Assembly: GCA_045345765.1 (NCBI GenBank)
Contig: CP148265.1
Coordinates: 1,426,001 to 1,490,000 of the forward strand
Direction: 5' to 3'
From: JAOARY01 sp045345765
GTDB taxonomy: Bacteria; Bacillota; Clostridia; Peptostreptococcales; Peptostreptococcaceae
Length of the DNA: 64,000 nt
Position 1 is the stretch's first letter. Each line of letters starts with the position of its first letter. Of the stretch, positions 1 to 7,241 are shown one piece after another. The translations under genes were made by a program, and so were the position numbers. A model generated the notes under the pieces. The model was not told the DNA's origin. It saw nothing but the letters and a program-made list of their open reading frames with translations, and ran no database searches.

Positions 1-1
1 G

Positions 2-931
2 TTGGAAATAAATTTTAACAATATTAGTAAAAAATTTAATAATAATTTAGTTTTAAAAAATCTGAATTTTACAATTAAAACAAATAGGATAAATTGTATT
101 GTTGGAAAAAATGGAGCTGGTAAAACAACTTTAGTTAAGGGGTTGTCAGGTCTATTGATTTTTGATGATTTTGACAATATTTCAATCAACAAGAAGTTAT
201 ATAATATTAATTTTCTTCATAAAAATGTATCTACTAGTCTTGGTGAATCCAGAAATTTATACTTAAACCTTACTTTGATGCAGAACATAAAATATAACTT
301 ATCACTATATTCATTAAAGTATAATGATAAAAAAAATAAAATTGATTACTATTTGAAACTATTCAAAATTGAAAATTTTGAGAATACAATAATATCAAAA
401 TTATCTAAAGGTACGAAACAAAAGTTATCATTAATTATAACTTTAATAAAAAATTCTAAAATTTTAATATTTGATGAGCCGGATACAGGTCTTGATTTTG
501 AATCACTTAATATATTTAAGAAGATTATCGAGAGAGAGAAAAAAGATAGGACGGTTATAATTACTTCTCATAATATAGATTTAATACAAGATGTAGCTGA
601 TAACATAATAATCTTAAGTAATGGTGTAATTGATTTTTGTGGTAATATATATGATTTTGAAAATAATCAGAACTCAAAAATTATATTAGAACTTTCTTTT
701 GAAAATATTCTATCAAAAAAATCAGAAGAAATACTTAAATTGTATTCAAAAAATATAGAATTTAAAAATAATATTATACATATATCTATAAATAAAAACA
801 ATATACACGAATTTTTTGATACCATACTTAAATTTGGTAATAAAATTATAGACATTAAAACAAAAAATCTCTTAAAAAATTCTATGGAAGAAGATTTTTT
901 TAAAGAAAGAGGTATTCAAGAAAATGCTTAA
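2..931 (+). CDS. ABC transporter ATP-binding protein
   Basis: ATPase subunit of an ABC transporter, probably an ABC-2-type exporter with the next gene. Visible motifs are Walker A GKNGAGKTT near residues 35-43, a degenerate signature LSKGTKQ near 134-140, Walker B ILIFDEP near 154-160, a D-loop (GLD) and the switch histidine in TSHN. About 95 C-terminal residues beyond the ATPase core are of unknown role. The start is a TTG two bases from the window edge; the N-terminus (EINFNNISKKF) looks like a natural ABC start, but no upstream sequence is available, so the gene could begin earlier. It overlaps the permease gene by 8 bases, which suggests translational coupling. The substrate cannot be inferred. 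Confidence 0.85.
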   Translation: MEINFNNISKKFNNNLVLKNLNFTIKTNRINCIVGKNGAGKTTLVKGLSGLLIFDDFDNISINKKLYNINFLHKNVSTSLGESRNLYLNLTLMQNIKYNLSLYSLKYNDKKNKIDYYLKLFKIENFENTIISKLSKGTKQKLSLIITLIKNSKILIFDEPDTGLDFESLNIFKKIIEREKKDRTVIITSHNIDLIQDVADNIIILSNGVIDFCGNIYDFENNQNSKIILELSFENILSKKSEEILKLYSKNIEFKNNIIHISINKNNIHEFFDTILKFGNKIIDIKTKNLLKNSMEEDFFKERGIQENA

Positions 932-1676
932 ACTTATAAAATTAAACTTAATTAAAGAATTTTGGGAAATTATGAATAATAAAACAAAATTATTAATATT
1001 ATTTATTTTTAATTTAATTATCTTCAACTTGGTATACTTTAAAATAGTAAAAAATATTGCTGAAGATATTGTTGATATTCAATATATTTTAATTTTAATT
1101 TTAATTTTTTATATTATAATGAATGCGTTCTCCTATGTGGGTAATATTACGATAAGAGAATTGAATGCTGGTAATATAGAGAATTTAATATTATCTCCGC
1201 ATGGTTTGCTAAAAATCACAATTTCTAGAATTTTAACTAATTTAATTAAAACTTTAATAATTGTTTTATCTATTATTTATTTTTTTTATTTTTTCTTTCA
1301 AATTTCTATAGATTCAAAATTTTATTTATTTATATTCATAATTTTTTTAGGTAGCTTTAGTTTGTATGGTATTGGTCTCATAATATCTAGTATTTCGTTT
1401 TTTTCAAAAGAAATACAAATGTTATCTGGCATATTTAAAATTATTATTCTTTACCTAATATTAAAAATAGAGCAACCAAATATACTGATTCCTTTTTCAC
1501 ATGCAAAATTTTTTATATTCAATTTATTTTTTGAAAATAATTCCATTTCAGAGTTTGATACACTTTTTATAATATCATTTATTACGAATTCTGTACTTTA
1601 TTTTCTTATTGGTGTTAAATTTTTCAAGAAAATAGAATATATAGCGTTAAAGACAGGGGCTTTTTTACAAAATTAA
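924..1676 (+). CDS. ABC-2-type transporter permease
   Basis: Membrane subunit partnered with the preceding ATPase. The 250-residue protein is very hydrophobic with about six membrane segments (near residues 22-42, 48-70, 105-125, 130-160, 165-185, 215-235), a length and layout usual for ABC-2 permeases. A cytoplasmic stretch around residues 70-90 (NITIRELNAGNIENLI) resembles the coupling region seen in this family. The ATG lies inside the end of the ATPase gene. Cargo is unknown; drug, lipid or peptide export are all possible. Confidence 0.75.
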   Translation: MLKLIKLNLIKEFWEIMNNKTKLLILFIFNLIIFNLVYFKIVKNIAEDIVDIQYILILILIFYIIMNAFSYVGNITIRELNAGNIENLILSPHGLLKITISRILTNLIKTLIIVLSIIYFFYFFFQISIDSKFYLFIFIIFLGSFSLYGIGLIISSISFFSKEIQMLSGIFKIIILYLILKIEQPNILIPFSHAKFFIFNLFFENNSISEFDTLFIISFITNSVLYFLIGVKFFKKIEYIALKTGAFLQN

Positions 1677-1739
1677 ATATTGCTTTTTCTTCTAATTTAA
1701 TTTAAAATATTATGTATATAAGTATTTGGGAGGTTTTTT

Positions 1740-2603
1740 ATGAAATCTGTAGTAAAAGGGATAGCTAATAATTTTAATTACTGTTATGTAGACCAAGATC
1801 AAGAGTGGATATACTTTTTTAATCCATTAGATGATCAAGATTTGAATTTGTATAAAAAAAATAAAAAAACATTTGAAAAAATAATTATTTTTAGTGGTCT
1901 TTCAATTACTAATATTATTCTATATAATGATTTAATTTATTTTACCTCTGATTCATCTATATACTCAATAGGAAAGTATGGAGAGAATCTAAAAAAAATA
2001 TATACAATAAAAAATGATATAAAAATTTTTGAATTTAATATATATAATGATTTTATTTATTTTACTGATGATTTTGAATATGGTTCTTTACATAGAATTG
2101 ATTTAAATGGAGAAAATATATTTCTTATATCTAAACAATCGCCAATGGACTTAAATATAGTAGATAATTGTATTTATTATTATGGTGAATCTGATAGCGA
2201 AAAAGGAATTTATAAATTCAATTTAAATAACTATGTAGAAAATAAAATATTAGATGGCAATTTTGAAAAAGTTAATTTATGGAAAGGTTTCCTTTATTTT
2301 GTAAATGTAAAAAAAAGTTATTTTATTACAAGGTATTCCATTTTAGATGAGGAAATACAAATATTAACAAATGATAGAGCTACTCATATTAATATTTTTA
2401 ATAAATTTATTTATTATATAAACTTAAGTGACAACAGTTCGTTATATAAAATAAGTTTAGATGGAACTAAAAAAATGAAACTTGTTGATGGCTTATGTTC
2501 AAATATCAAAATATTTGATGAGTACATTTATTATGAAAATATATTAGATAATCATATTTATTCATTAGATATGAATACATTAGTTAAAAATATATTAATA
2601 TAG
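1740..2603 (+). CDS. DUF5050-like repeat protein
   Basis: A 287-residue soluble protein made of repeating units of about 40 residues, each with a pattern like IYNDxIYFTxD followed by LxRIDLNGEN. This matches the DUF5050 type of beta-propeller-like repeat seen in clostridial proteins. There is no signal peptide or membrane segment, so it is probably cytoplasmic, unlike many exported DUF5050 proteins. The start has a good Shine-Dalgarno (GGGAGG) 6 bases upstream. It lies 63 bases after the ABC permease gene and may be cotranscribed. Function is unknown. Confidence 0.6.
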   Translation: MKSVVKGIANNFNYCYVDQDQEWIYFFNPLDDQDLNLYKKNKKTFEKIIIFSGLSITNIILYNDLIYFTSDSSIYSIGKYGENLKKIYTIKNDIKIFEFNIYNDFIYFTDDFEYGSLHRIDLNGENIFLISKQSPMDLNIVDNCIYYYGESDSEKGIYKFNLNNYVENKILDGNFEKVNLWKGFLYFVNVKKSYFITRYSILDEEIQILTNDRATHINIFNKFIYYINLSDNSSLYKISLDGTKKMKLVDGLCSNIKIFDEYIYYENILDNHIYSLDMNTLVKNILI

Positions 2604-2666
2604 TTATTCTTACAATAATATTAGTTTTTATGAATAATATTCTGAATTACTTGATTAGAATTTAAA

Positions 2667-2692
2667 TTGGCTAAATAGATTTATTTAGCCAA
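2667..2692. terminator. stem-loop, possible bidirectional terminator
   Basis: An 11-bp perfect stem (TTGGCTAAATA with TATTTAGCCAA) and a 4-base loop lies between convergent genes. It contains the stop codon of the 32-residue minus-strand ORF. The T-tract is weak on both sides, so this is a tentative call. Confidence 0.4.
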
Positions 2693-2779
2693 AAATGCTT
2701 TTAGGGTACTGATTATAAGATATATAAGTGCTCCTAAAAAATAATATTTGTACTTGCTTAAATTTTTTGTAATTTGCAT
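2681..2779 (-). CDS. small single-span membrane protein, 32 aa
   Basis: An ORF of 32 codons with a strong Shine-Dalgarno (GGAGGGA, 5 bases before the ATG). It encodes a short charged N-terminus (MQITKNLSKYKYY) followed by one hydrophobic span (FLGALIYLIISTLKAFLA) ending in K. It lies 24 bases downstream of the next minus-strand gene and may share its transcript. The ribosome site makes translation likely; the function is unknown. Confidence 0.5.
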   Translation of the reverse strand: MQITKNLSKYKYYFLGALIYLIISTLKAFLAK

Positions 2780-2803
2780 AAAAATCCCTCCATTAAATAT
2801 TTT

Positions 2804-3544
2804 TTAATTTGAATATTGACTAACATATCTATCAACACTATAGAAGATATATTTAGATACAGCCTTGAACTTAGTTGTATACAAAGGATTATTTTTATTA
2901 TTTTCTAAATAATAATTTGTATGACCTTCATCAATATAGAATTTGCATCTATATTCCCTGCTATTGTTTTTAGAATTTTCATCGCATCCTTCAAATATAA
3001 AATTATTAGGAAGTTCTAATAAAAAATAATCATCTAGTAAATAATCAGTCTTTGAATTTGAATATTCTCTTTTAACTTTAAATTGCAAAGGAATAGATTT
3101 ATTATATTTGTTTAATTTTTTATTATTAACTTTATTATTAATTTTAGTATTTGTAGTATCAAATTTAACATTATAATCAATATATTTACTCTCGCCTTTA
3201 GCTAAGGAGTCAATAAAGGAATCTTGATAAGAATAATATTTCTTATCATAAATATTTTTAGTATTTAACAAACCAAAAGGAAACACATATTTCTTATATT
3301 TAATATCTGTATTTATATATTGAATTTTTTCGATGGTTAAAGAATTAATATCTTTATTGGAACTTATAATCTCTTTAATATCTTCATTTGAAATTTGATT
3401 TTTTAGAGTGCTTTTAATATTAATTTCTACATAATCACCATTTGAATTTAGAAATTCAAAATCATCAGTTTGAGCATAACAAATCATAATATTATAAAAA
3501 ATCATTACAAATATAAAAAGAACTCTACAAAAACATCTAGTCAA
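2804..3544 (-). CDS. exported protein of unknown function
   Basis: A 246-residue protein with an N-terminal signal sequence (hydrophobic stretch LFIFVMIFYNIMICYA, probable cleavage after CYA). The mature part is hydrophilic with many Lys, Asn and Tyr, and contains two cysteines near residues 193 and 206 (EGCDENS and YRCKF). No family was recognised. The start chosen is TTG because it has AAGGGG 10 bases upstream. It probably acts outside the membrane or at the cell wall. Confidence 0.6.
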   Translation of the reverse strand: MTRCFCRVLFIFVMIFYNIMICYAQTDDFEFLNSNGDYVEINIKSTLKNQISNEDIKEIISSNKDINSLTIEKIQYINTDIKYKKYVFPFGLLNTKNIYDKKYYSYQDSFIDSLAKGESKYIDYNVKFDTTNTKINNKVNNKKLNKYNKSIPLQFKVKREYSNSKTDYLLDDYFLLELPNNFIFEGCDENSKNNSREYRCKFYIDEGHTNYYLENNKNNPLYTTKFKAVSKYIFYSVDRYVSQYSN

Positions 3545-3595
3545 CTTAAATACACCCCTTAAAAAAGTCTAATATAAAACGATTATATATTTTTA

Positions 3596-3844
3596 TTATT
3601 TTAACTTTTCACTTAATTCTTTCATCAATCTATTATTTTCTTCTATATTTTTTAACATCAAATCTTGAAATTCTTTATTTCTTTCTTTATCTGTCATCAA
3701 CTTATCTAATAACAATTCAATATCTTTTATGAATGTGTCATTTACTTTTTTAGTAATTTTCTTTTGCTCTTTTACTTTTATAAATGCAAATATAAGAACT
3801 GCTAATACACCAAGATTTAGTCCTAATTCTGTTAGATTATTCAT
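3596..3844 (-). CDS. small membrane protein, BhlA/UviB holin-like
   Basis: An 82-residue protein with one N-terminal membrane span (LGLNLGVLAVLIFAFIKV) followed by a charged coiled-coil tail. This layout resembles BhlA/UviB small holin-like proteins associated with bacteriocin release, but no phage or bacteriocin genes are nearby, so the family call is tentative. The ATG is preceded by AAGGAG. A promoter (TTGACA, 17-base spacer, TAAAAT) lies about 60-85 bases upstream in a repeat shared with the vanZ-like gene. Confidence 0.5.
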   Translation of the reverse strand: MNNLTELGLNLGVLAVLIFAFIKVKEQKKITKKVNDTFIKDIELLLDKLMTDKERNKEFQDLMLKNIEENNRLMKELSEKLK

Positions 3845-3899
3845 TTTTATAGGCTCCTTAAGAATTATTTTTTTATTTAAAACTCTTAATATATGTTAT

Positions 3900-3928
3900 A
3901 TTTTAGAATTTAAATTATAATATGTCAA
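3900..3928 (-). promoter_or_regulatory. promoter in 29-bp repeat, copy 1
   Basis: Read on the minus strand: TTGACA at 3928-3923, a 17-base spacer, then TAAAAT at 3905-3900. The -35 and most of the spacer lie in a 29-bp exact repeat (3914-3942) that recurs at 4830-4858. It faces the holin-like gene. Confidence 0.6.
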
Positions 3929-3942
3929 TAAAGTATTAAATT
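3914..3942. repeat. 29-bp direct repeat, copy 1
   Basis: Exact copy of 4830-4858. It contains the minus-strand -35 TTGACA and the AT-rich upstream part of a promoter. The two copies bracket the vanZ-like gene and the broken small gene. Confidence 0.85.
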
Positions 3943-3974
3943 GAAATATTAAATAAAATTATAGCATGAAAATA

Positions 3975-4199
3975 TTAACAATTTTTATTATTTTTCAAAA
4001 ATAATAAACCTGTTATAATAACAGCAATTGCAGTTACTATACTTAAATGGTAACCAATCTGATATATTATAAAATTTAAATTCTCAGAAATTCCCTTAGG
4101 TAATAAGGTACTATAATTAATTGCTTCTTGAAGAAATTATACAATCATAAGCCCTATACTGACAATAAATATGTATAGAAGAACTTTTATTTTATCCAT
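3975..4199 (-). pseudogene. broken small membrane protein gene
   Basis: A good Shine-Dalgarno (GGAGG) precedes an ATG that overlaps the end of the vanZ-like gene by 8 bases. The frame encodes 20 residues (MDKIKVLLYIFIVSIGLMIV), then a TAA at 4139-4137, and then continues open for 53 more codons with a second hydrophobic span (IVTAIAVIITGLLFL) before a natural stop at 3977-3975. The whole frame would give a 74-residue two-span protein. A CAA-to-TAA change at codon 21 would explain it. The first 20 residues may still be translated. Confidence 0.6.
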
Positions 4200-4734
4200 T
4201 TATAAAACCTCCATGTTTAATATATTTTTTTTGTTTAAATATAAAAAATCCTAAAATACATCCTATAGTATTAAGAATCAAATCTGTTGTATCAAACATA
4301 GAATAAGAAAAAAATCCTATAAGCTGAAGTAATTCAAATATTAAGGATGTCAAAAACCCAATAATTATTATTTTATTTATTTTTGTGATTTTGTAATTAT
4401 TAATTAAGAAAAAGCCAAGAGGAACAAATATTAATATATTTCCAAGGTAATTTTTTAGTATTATAATCACAAAAAATTTGATATTAAAGTTTTGCATTTC
4501 AAACAAGTCTACAAAAGGTATAAAATTAGGTGGAAATGTAGTACCACCGATTGGAATTTCGATATATTTACCGATTATAAATATAAGTGTGGCTATGTAT
4601 AAGTGGAACAAGAAATTTGAAGCAACAAAAGTTTTTTTATTTTTGAATATGTACAGCAATATGTTTTTTAGAAAATATATTATTATATAAATTATTGAAA
4701 TTAATTTTGCGTCTATTGAGTAAATTGAAATCAC
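4192..4734 (-). CDS. VanZ-like family membrane protein
   Basis: A 180-residue polytopic protein with the VanZ-like signature near its C-terminus: an F-E-x-x-Q motif (LIFELLQLIGFFSYS) followed by D-T-T-D-L-I-L-N-T-I-G. VanZ relatives are multi-span proteins, one of which gives low-level teicoplanin resistance; here it is probably a housekeeping envelope protein. The start is uncertain: the assigned GTG overlaps the only Shine-Dalgarno-like stretch (AAGAGGTG), so translation may begin a few codons later at a non-standard codon. It has its own promoter in the 29-bp repeat. A second, decayed VanZ fragment lies at about 9.1 kb. Confidence 0.75.
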   Translation of the reverse strand: MISIYSIDAKLISIIYIIIYFLKNILLYIFKNKKTFVASNFLFHLYIATLIFIIGKYIEIPIGGTTFPPNFIPFVDLFEMQNFNIKFFVIIILKNYLGNILIFVPLGFFLINNYKITKINKIIIIGFLTSLIFELLQLIGFFSYSMFDTTDLILNTIGCILGFFIFKQKKYIKHGGFING

Positions 4735-4815
4735 CTCTTTTTATTTTTGGTTTTAATATGTAAGTTTATTAACATCTATATATTAAAAATATAAAATTCA
4801 TACATTATACATTAA

Positions 4816-4844
4816 ATTTTAGGTCTTAGATTATAATATGTCAA
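4816..4844 (-). promoter_or_regulatory. promoter in 29-bp repeat, copy 2
   Basis: Minus strand: TTGACA at 4844-4839, 17-base spacer, TAAAAT at 4821-4816. Same architecture as the copy at 3900-3928. It drives the vanZ-like gene. Confidence 0.6.
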
Positions 4845-4858
4845 TAAAGTATTAAATT
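4830..4858. repeat. 29-bp direct repeat, copy 2
   Basis: Exact match to 3914-3942 over 29 bases, followed by different sequence on each side. Confidence 0.85.
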
Positions 4859-4928
4859 AACTTTGAATATTTTTATTTATAAATAAAAAAACTTCCAAAA
4901 CAAATAAATTGTCTTGGAAGTCATAATA

Positions 4929-5912
4929 TTATTGTTGCCATCTTAAATCTTCACCAAAGAATTCAAATGCCTTAAAATGAGAAAATATTCTTGAGAATAT
5001 TCTTTCTGTATAAGAATCTGCAATCTCCTTTGGATCTAAATTTGTTGATATTATTGTTTTTTTCTTTTCTATAATTCTAGTATTTATGATATTAAACAGT
5101 TCTGATGTTGTAAATGAGGATGTAAGTTCTGTCCCCAAATCATCTATTATAAGTAGGTCACATTCAAACAAATAATCATAACTATCTTGTAATGAGGCTT
5201 CCTTTGATTTATTAAATCTAAGTTTTTGGATAACTTCCATTATTCTAAAGGAAGTCTGATAAAGAACCAAAAAATTCTTATCCAAAAGCTCTTTGGCTAT
5301 ACAATTGCACATAAAGGTCTTACCTAATCCCGTTCCACCAAAGAATATTAGATTATCTCCATTTTTTTGTCTAAAATCCTTTATGAAATTTTCGGATTCC
5401 AAAAGTATATTCATCATATTTTCTCTTGGTGAAATATCATAATCCATAAATCTATCTTTAGAAAACAAATTGATATTAAAATTCGTGAAATTTTCTTTTA
5501 GAAACACTTCACCCAAATTAGACATTGCATAAGCTTCACTAATCATTTCTTGTATCAAACAAGCACATTTCTTACCATCTTGTAAAAATCCTTTATCATT
5601 ACATTTAAAGCATTCAAATTCAGGCTCTAAAAAGCTTTTATCAAGATGATAGGTTGCTAGAAGTTCATCTTCTTGTAATTTCAATTTAGTAATTTCATCT
5701 TTAACTTTAAGTGCGATTTCTTTTGATTTATCTGGATTTAATATGGCTTCTTTGCTCATTTTAAGACCTAAAGAAACTATTTCTTCATTTATTTGCTTTA
5801 ATTTTGGTATCTCTTTATATATTTTCTCTTTTTTAAAATCCGCATTTTTTATTGCTAAATCACGTTTTTTTTCATAGGATTTTAATATTTTTTTTAAAGT
5901 TTTTTGATTCAA
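4929..5912 (-). CDS. dnaI: DnaI/DnaC-like replicative helicase loader
   Basis: Primosomal AAA+ ATPase that loads the replicative helicase. In order: a charged coiled-coil N-terminus, a Cys cluster CFKCNDKG...CAC near residues 101-118 like the zinc-binding part of Firmicute DnaI, then an AAA+ core with Walker A GGTGLGKT near 192-199, Walker B LLIIDDLGTE, and a sensor-1 STNLD. I place the start at a TTG with GAGGAGGG 7 bases upstream, giving 327 residues; a GTG 12 codons earlier is open but has no ribosome site. It follows dnaD (minus strand) after about 73 bases, the usual pairing of these partners. Confidence 0.9.
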   Translation of the reverse strand: MNQKTLKKILKSYEKKRDLAIKNADFKKEKIYKEIPKLKQINEEIVSLGLKMSKEAILNPDKSKEIALKVKDEITKLKLQEDELLATYHLDKSFLEPEFECFKCNDKGFLQDGKKCACLIQEMISEAYAMSNLGEVFLKENFTNFNINLFSKDRFMDYDISPRENMMNILLESENFIKDFRQKNGDNLIFFGGTGLGKTFMCNCIAKELLDKNFLVLYQTSFRIMEVIQKLRFNKSKEASLQDSYDYLFECDLLIIDDLGTELTSSFTTSELFNIINTRIIEKKKTIISTNLDPKEIADSYTERIFSRIFSHFKAFEFFGEDLRWQQ

Positions 5913-5985
5913 AAAATTTCCCTCCTCAATCTTAATCAAAAACTCCACTATTTGAGCTTTGGGAGTGCGGATATAATATTTATAT

Positions 5986-7056
5986 TTATTTCTTATTTCT
6001 TTTCAAGACTATATTTTTTAAGTCCAAAGAAGAATATTCATCTGTTCTTTGTTTAAAATTATGAAATTTTGTAGACTTTGTAGATTTTGTTTTGTAAGTA
6101 GTTTTTTTATTTATATTATTTTCTTTTGATTTTTGATTCTCTTCCTTTTTAATATCCCAAAGAACTTGTTCTTTTAAGACATCTTCTAATGTTTTTACAT
6201 TATTTTTATTCCAATCTTCAAGTATTCCATTTATATATTTTAGATTAGGTGTTTTTGGAGATAGAGTTTCACTAGCTATTTCACATGCTTTTAGAATCAT
6301 ATCCAAATCAAAATTCAAATCATCAAGCCAATGGTTCATAAGAGCTTTTGCTTTATCTGATGGAAGAGTATTAAATACACCGATTTTTTTATAGATTTCT
6401 TTATAAGATGCAAATCGTTTTGATTTAGAAGCGAAATACTCTTCTAATTTTTCATATGTGTCTAATTTTTTCTCATACCAATCTATAAGCAAGCTTTCTA
6501 TAAAATTAATATGTGTAGTTTGTTTGTTATCAAAAGCATAATCATATGCAAATTCTATTACTTTTGCAGGTAGATTATATTTTTCCATGAGTTTTAATAC
6601 TTTCATTTTCTCATTTGGGGTAACATCTCTTCTTGCGATATAATTTATATTACTAAACATCTGTCTTATATTTTCATTTTCTACAGACTCAATAAGTGTT
6701 GTTGTAGATACATAAGATGAATCTGAAGGTGTTGGTGTCATATTTTCAAGATATAATTTTGATAAATCCAAAAACTCTATTGAATAATCACCTTCTTCAT
6801 TAGACTCTCTGTGCTTTTTTATTATACTTTTTTTCTCCCAAAAATCCCATGCACTAAGTACATCTGATAGCGGGACATTTAAATTGCTTGCGATTGTTTT
6901 GTTATTTATATTCTCAACTTTTTCACAAGCATATCTATAACCAAGTAAATAAACCATAACATATATGCCATTTGCCATTGGCATAAAGATATCTATAAAT
7001 ATATTGCTGATTTTGGTTTCTCCAAGATCAACAGGAACTTTTTCTTTAAAAAACAT
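5986..7056 (-). CDS. dnaD: DnaD domain replication initiation protein
   Basis: A 356-residue DnaD/DnaB-type primosome protein. The N-terminus (KVPVDLGETKISNIFI) carries a winged-helix-like region, and two DnaD-type modules follow, each ending in the family signature of an aromatic residue, I/L and W: FIESLLIDW near residues 183-191 and YINGILEDW near 275-283. The C-terminal tail is Lys/Ser/Thr-rich and disordered, as in DnaB/DnaD of Bacillus. It acts with the helicase loader encoded just downstream. The start ATG is preceded by GAGGTGA. Clostridial genomes often annotate it simply as a DnaD domain protein. Confidence 0.85.
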   Translation of the reverse strand: MFFKEKVPVDLGETKISNIFIDIFMPMANGIYVMVYLLGYRYACEKVENINNKTIASNLNVPLSDVLSAWDFWEKKSIIKKHRESNEEGDYSIEFLDLSKLYLENMTPTPSDSSYVSTTTLIESVENENIRQMFSNINYIARRDVTPNEKMKVLKLMEKYNLPAKVIEFAYDYAFDNKQTTHINFIESLLIDWYEKKLDTYEKLEEYFASKSKRFASYKEIYKKIGVFNTLPSDKAKALMNHWLDDLNFDLDMILKACEIASETLSPKTPNLKYINGILEDWNKNNVKTLEDVLKEQVLWDIKKEENQKSKENNINKKTTYKTKSTKSTKFHNFKQRTDEYSSLDLKNIVLKRNKK

Positions 7057-7179
7057 AAAAAATCACCTCAAATGAATTATAGCACAAAGAAAATGTGAAA
7101 AAAATAATATTTAAAATGACTATATAACAAGTGTATATACAGTAGAAAAATTTTTTTTTGTAATAATAGTGAATTACTA

Positions 7180-7209
7180 TTGTAAAGAAACTGTAATATT
7201 TGATATAAT
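7180..7209 (+). promoter_or_regulatory. promoter with WalR box for M23 peptidase gene
   Basis: A -35 TTGTAA (7180-7185), 18-base spacer and -10 TATAAT (7204-7209). Overlapping the -35 is TGTAAA-GAAAC-TGTAAT (7181-7197), an exact match to the established WalR consensus TGTWAH-N5-TGTWAH. This predicts WalR control of the cell-wall peptidase gene. Confidence 0.75.
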
Positions 7210-7241
7210 GTAATAGACGCTGTATAGAAAGGAGAATTCTT

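Noticed and set aside
3596..3844. Prophage or bacteriocin locus suggested by the holin-like protein
   Set aside because: No phage structural, integrase, lysin or bacteriocin genes occur nearby, and no att-like sites were seen.
3975..4199. TAA at codon 21 as programmed read-through or recoding
   Set aside because: No recoding signal is visible, and TAA is not used for selenocysteine; simple mutation is sufficient.
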